Positions 63,338 to 64,000 of a DNA stretch of 64,000 nt are shown here, one piece after another. The position numbers and the translations under genes are program-made. This DNA is from Hyphomicrobium sp. (GTDB taxonomy: Bacteria; Pseudomonadota; Alphaproteobacteria; Rhizobiales; Hyphomicrobiaceae): positions 1 to 64,000 of the forward strand of contig NZ_JAIELN010000006.1 in the NCBI RefSeq assembly GCF_019753045.1, given 5' to 3'. The notes below the pieces were generated by a model, which was not told where the DNA came from, searched no databases, and saw only the letters and a list, made by a program, of their open reading frames with translations. Position 1 is the stretch's first letter; each line of letters starts with the position of its first letter.

Positions 63338-64000
63338 ATGTCGCTCCGTCAACGCCTCCTAATGAACGTCGCGCTCGTCCTGGCTCTAAGCCTGTTGATC
63401 GGAGCGTTCATGTCCTACTGGCGTGCCGCAGCAAAGATAGAGACCGAGCTGCATTCCGCATTCGTGGTCGGTGAACAGGTGCTGGAGGACGGAGTAAACG
63501 GGCTGAAGAGTTCTCCGAACCCCTATCAGAAATTGAGCGGCATCATTGAGCAGTTTAACAATGGACGCCATTTACGTGTGTCGCTTCTCGACATGAGCGG
63601 CGCCCGGGTCGTGCAATCGCATCTTGAGACGCCCGATGATCCGGCACCGGCCTGGTTTTACAAACTGCTCGGAGGTTCCCCCGAATCTGCACGGGTTCCG
63701 ACGCCGCCGAATATTCAGGACTATTCTGCGTTCTTGATCGAGGCGGAGCCCCGCAACGAAGTGCAGGAGGTTTGGGAAGATCTTGCGAACAGCCTGTTCC
63801 TTGCGGCGATACTCGCCGGGCTTGTTTCAGCGCTGATCTACTGGACCGTTGAGCGCGAATTGAAGCCGCTCGATCAGTTGCGCCATGCCATCGCCAGAGT
63901 AGCGCAGCGCGATTTCAATTTGCGGCTCGTTGAAAGCGGTCCTCGCGATCTCAGGGCGGTTACGAGCGGCTTCAACCACATGGTGGGCCAACTCGAGCAG
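63338..64000 (+). CDS. sensor histidine kinase, N-terminal part, cut by window edge
   Basis: The frame is open from the ATG at 63338 to the end (221 codons seen). Two membrane segments (LMNVALVLALSLLIGAFMSY and LFLAAILAGLVSALIYWTVE) enclose a periplasmic sensor of about 130 residues; a HAMP domain follows (ERELKPLDQLRHAIARVAQR). The HAMP region resembles that of the kinase at 48188-49555, so the two may share origin or cross-talk. It follows the propeller by 10 nt, which places it in the xox operon. The kinase core is outside the window. Confidence 0.85.
   Translation, partial: MSLRQRLLMNVALVLALSLLIGAFMSYWRAAAKIETELHSAFVVGEQVLEDGVNGLKSSPNPYQKLSGIIEQFNNGRHLRVSLLDMSGARVVQSHLETPDDPAPAWFYKLLGGSPESARVPTPPNIQDYSAFLIEAEPRNEVQEVWEDLANSLFLAAILAGLVSALIYWTVERELKPLDQLRHAIARVAQRDFNLRLVESGPRDLRAVTSGFNHMVGQLEQ

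Overview
The window looks like a chromosomal segment of a methylotrophic alphaproteobacterium, most likely Hyphomicrobium or a close relative. The main reasons are a lanthanide-type (XoxF) methanol dehydrogenase cluster, the three signature enzymes of the ethylmalonyl-CoA pathway (ecm, ccr, mcd) within 7 kb, a LuxI/LuxR pair, and Rhizobiales-style housekeeping genes with high GC. The genus is inferred from gene content; no database search was run.

Layout. 1-2.4 kb: a two-gene minus-strand unit, a P-loop ATPase cut by the window edge and a partner with a possible winged-helix C-terminus. 2.7-16.4 kb: envelope and housekeeping genes (CAP-domain lipoprotein, Wzx-like flippase, D,D-carboxypeptidase, MFS exporter with a fused winged-helix tail, aldo/keto reductase, small secreted proteins, a FabF-type ketosynthase, MltB-type transglycosylase, small XRE regulator). 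16.4-19.2 kb: a quorum-sensing locus, luxR divergent from luxI, with a cytochrome P450 whose start lies inside luxI. 19.2-23.8 kb: outer-membrane protein, NYN-domain protein, and an amt unit with a sigma-54-type promoter and a strongly diverged GlnK-like ORF in the usual glnK position. A tRNA-Leu(CAA) follows.

24-32 kb holds ecm, ccr and mcd, which convert crotonyl-CoA through ethylmalonyl-CoA and methylsuccinyl-CoA for glyoxylate regeneration. 32.3-41.7 kb is a compact core block: SDR enzyme, family-6 DNA glycosylase, rlmH, rsfS, nadD, proA, proB, a ChaA-like exchanger, a GNAT acetyltransferase, obgE, rpmA and rplU. An Ntn-hydrolase gene and tRNA-Ser(CGA) follow.

43.15-48.0 kb, directly after tRNA-Ser(CGA), reads as accessory DNA. 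It has a trypsin-like protease, a C-terminal scrap of a DNA methyltransferase, a 28-codon stump of an Rrf2/NsrR-type regulator, an NsrR-like operator, and an operon of DUF1971 protein, small membrane protein and quinol-dependent nitric oxide reductase.

48.2 kb to the end is a pyrroloquinoline-quinone (PQQ) dehydrogenase neighbourhood: histidine kinase and response regulator, SUMF1-like protein without the catalytic cysteines, DUF3617 protein, WD40 propeller, VWA protein, SoxYZ-like carrier, beta-lactamase-fold hydrolase, then xoxF, a XoxJ-like binding protein fused to ankyrin repeats, a cytochrome cL-like protein, an ABC-type binding protein, a YVTN propeller, and a second histidine kinase running off the edge. 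The system is periplasmic methanol (or other small alcohol) oxidation feeding cytochrome c, flanked by two related sensor kinases.

Most interesting: the ankyrin-fused XoxJ-like protein in the xox operon, the diverged GlnK-like ORF before amt, the NO reductase operon that kept its operator-like site but lost its divergent regulator, the luxI/P450 overlap, and the unassigned ATPase pair at the left edge.
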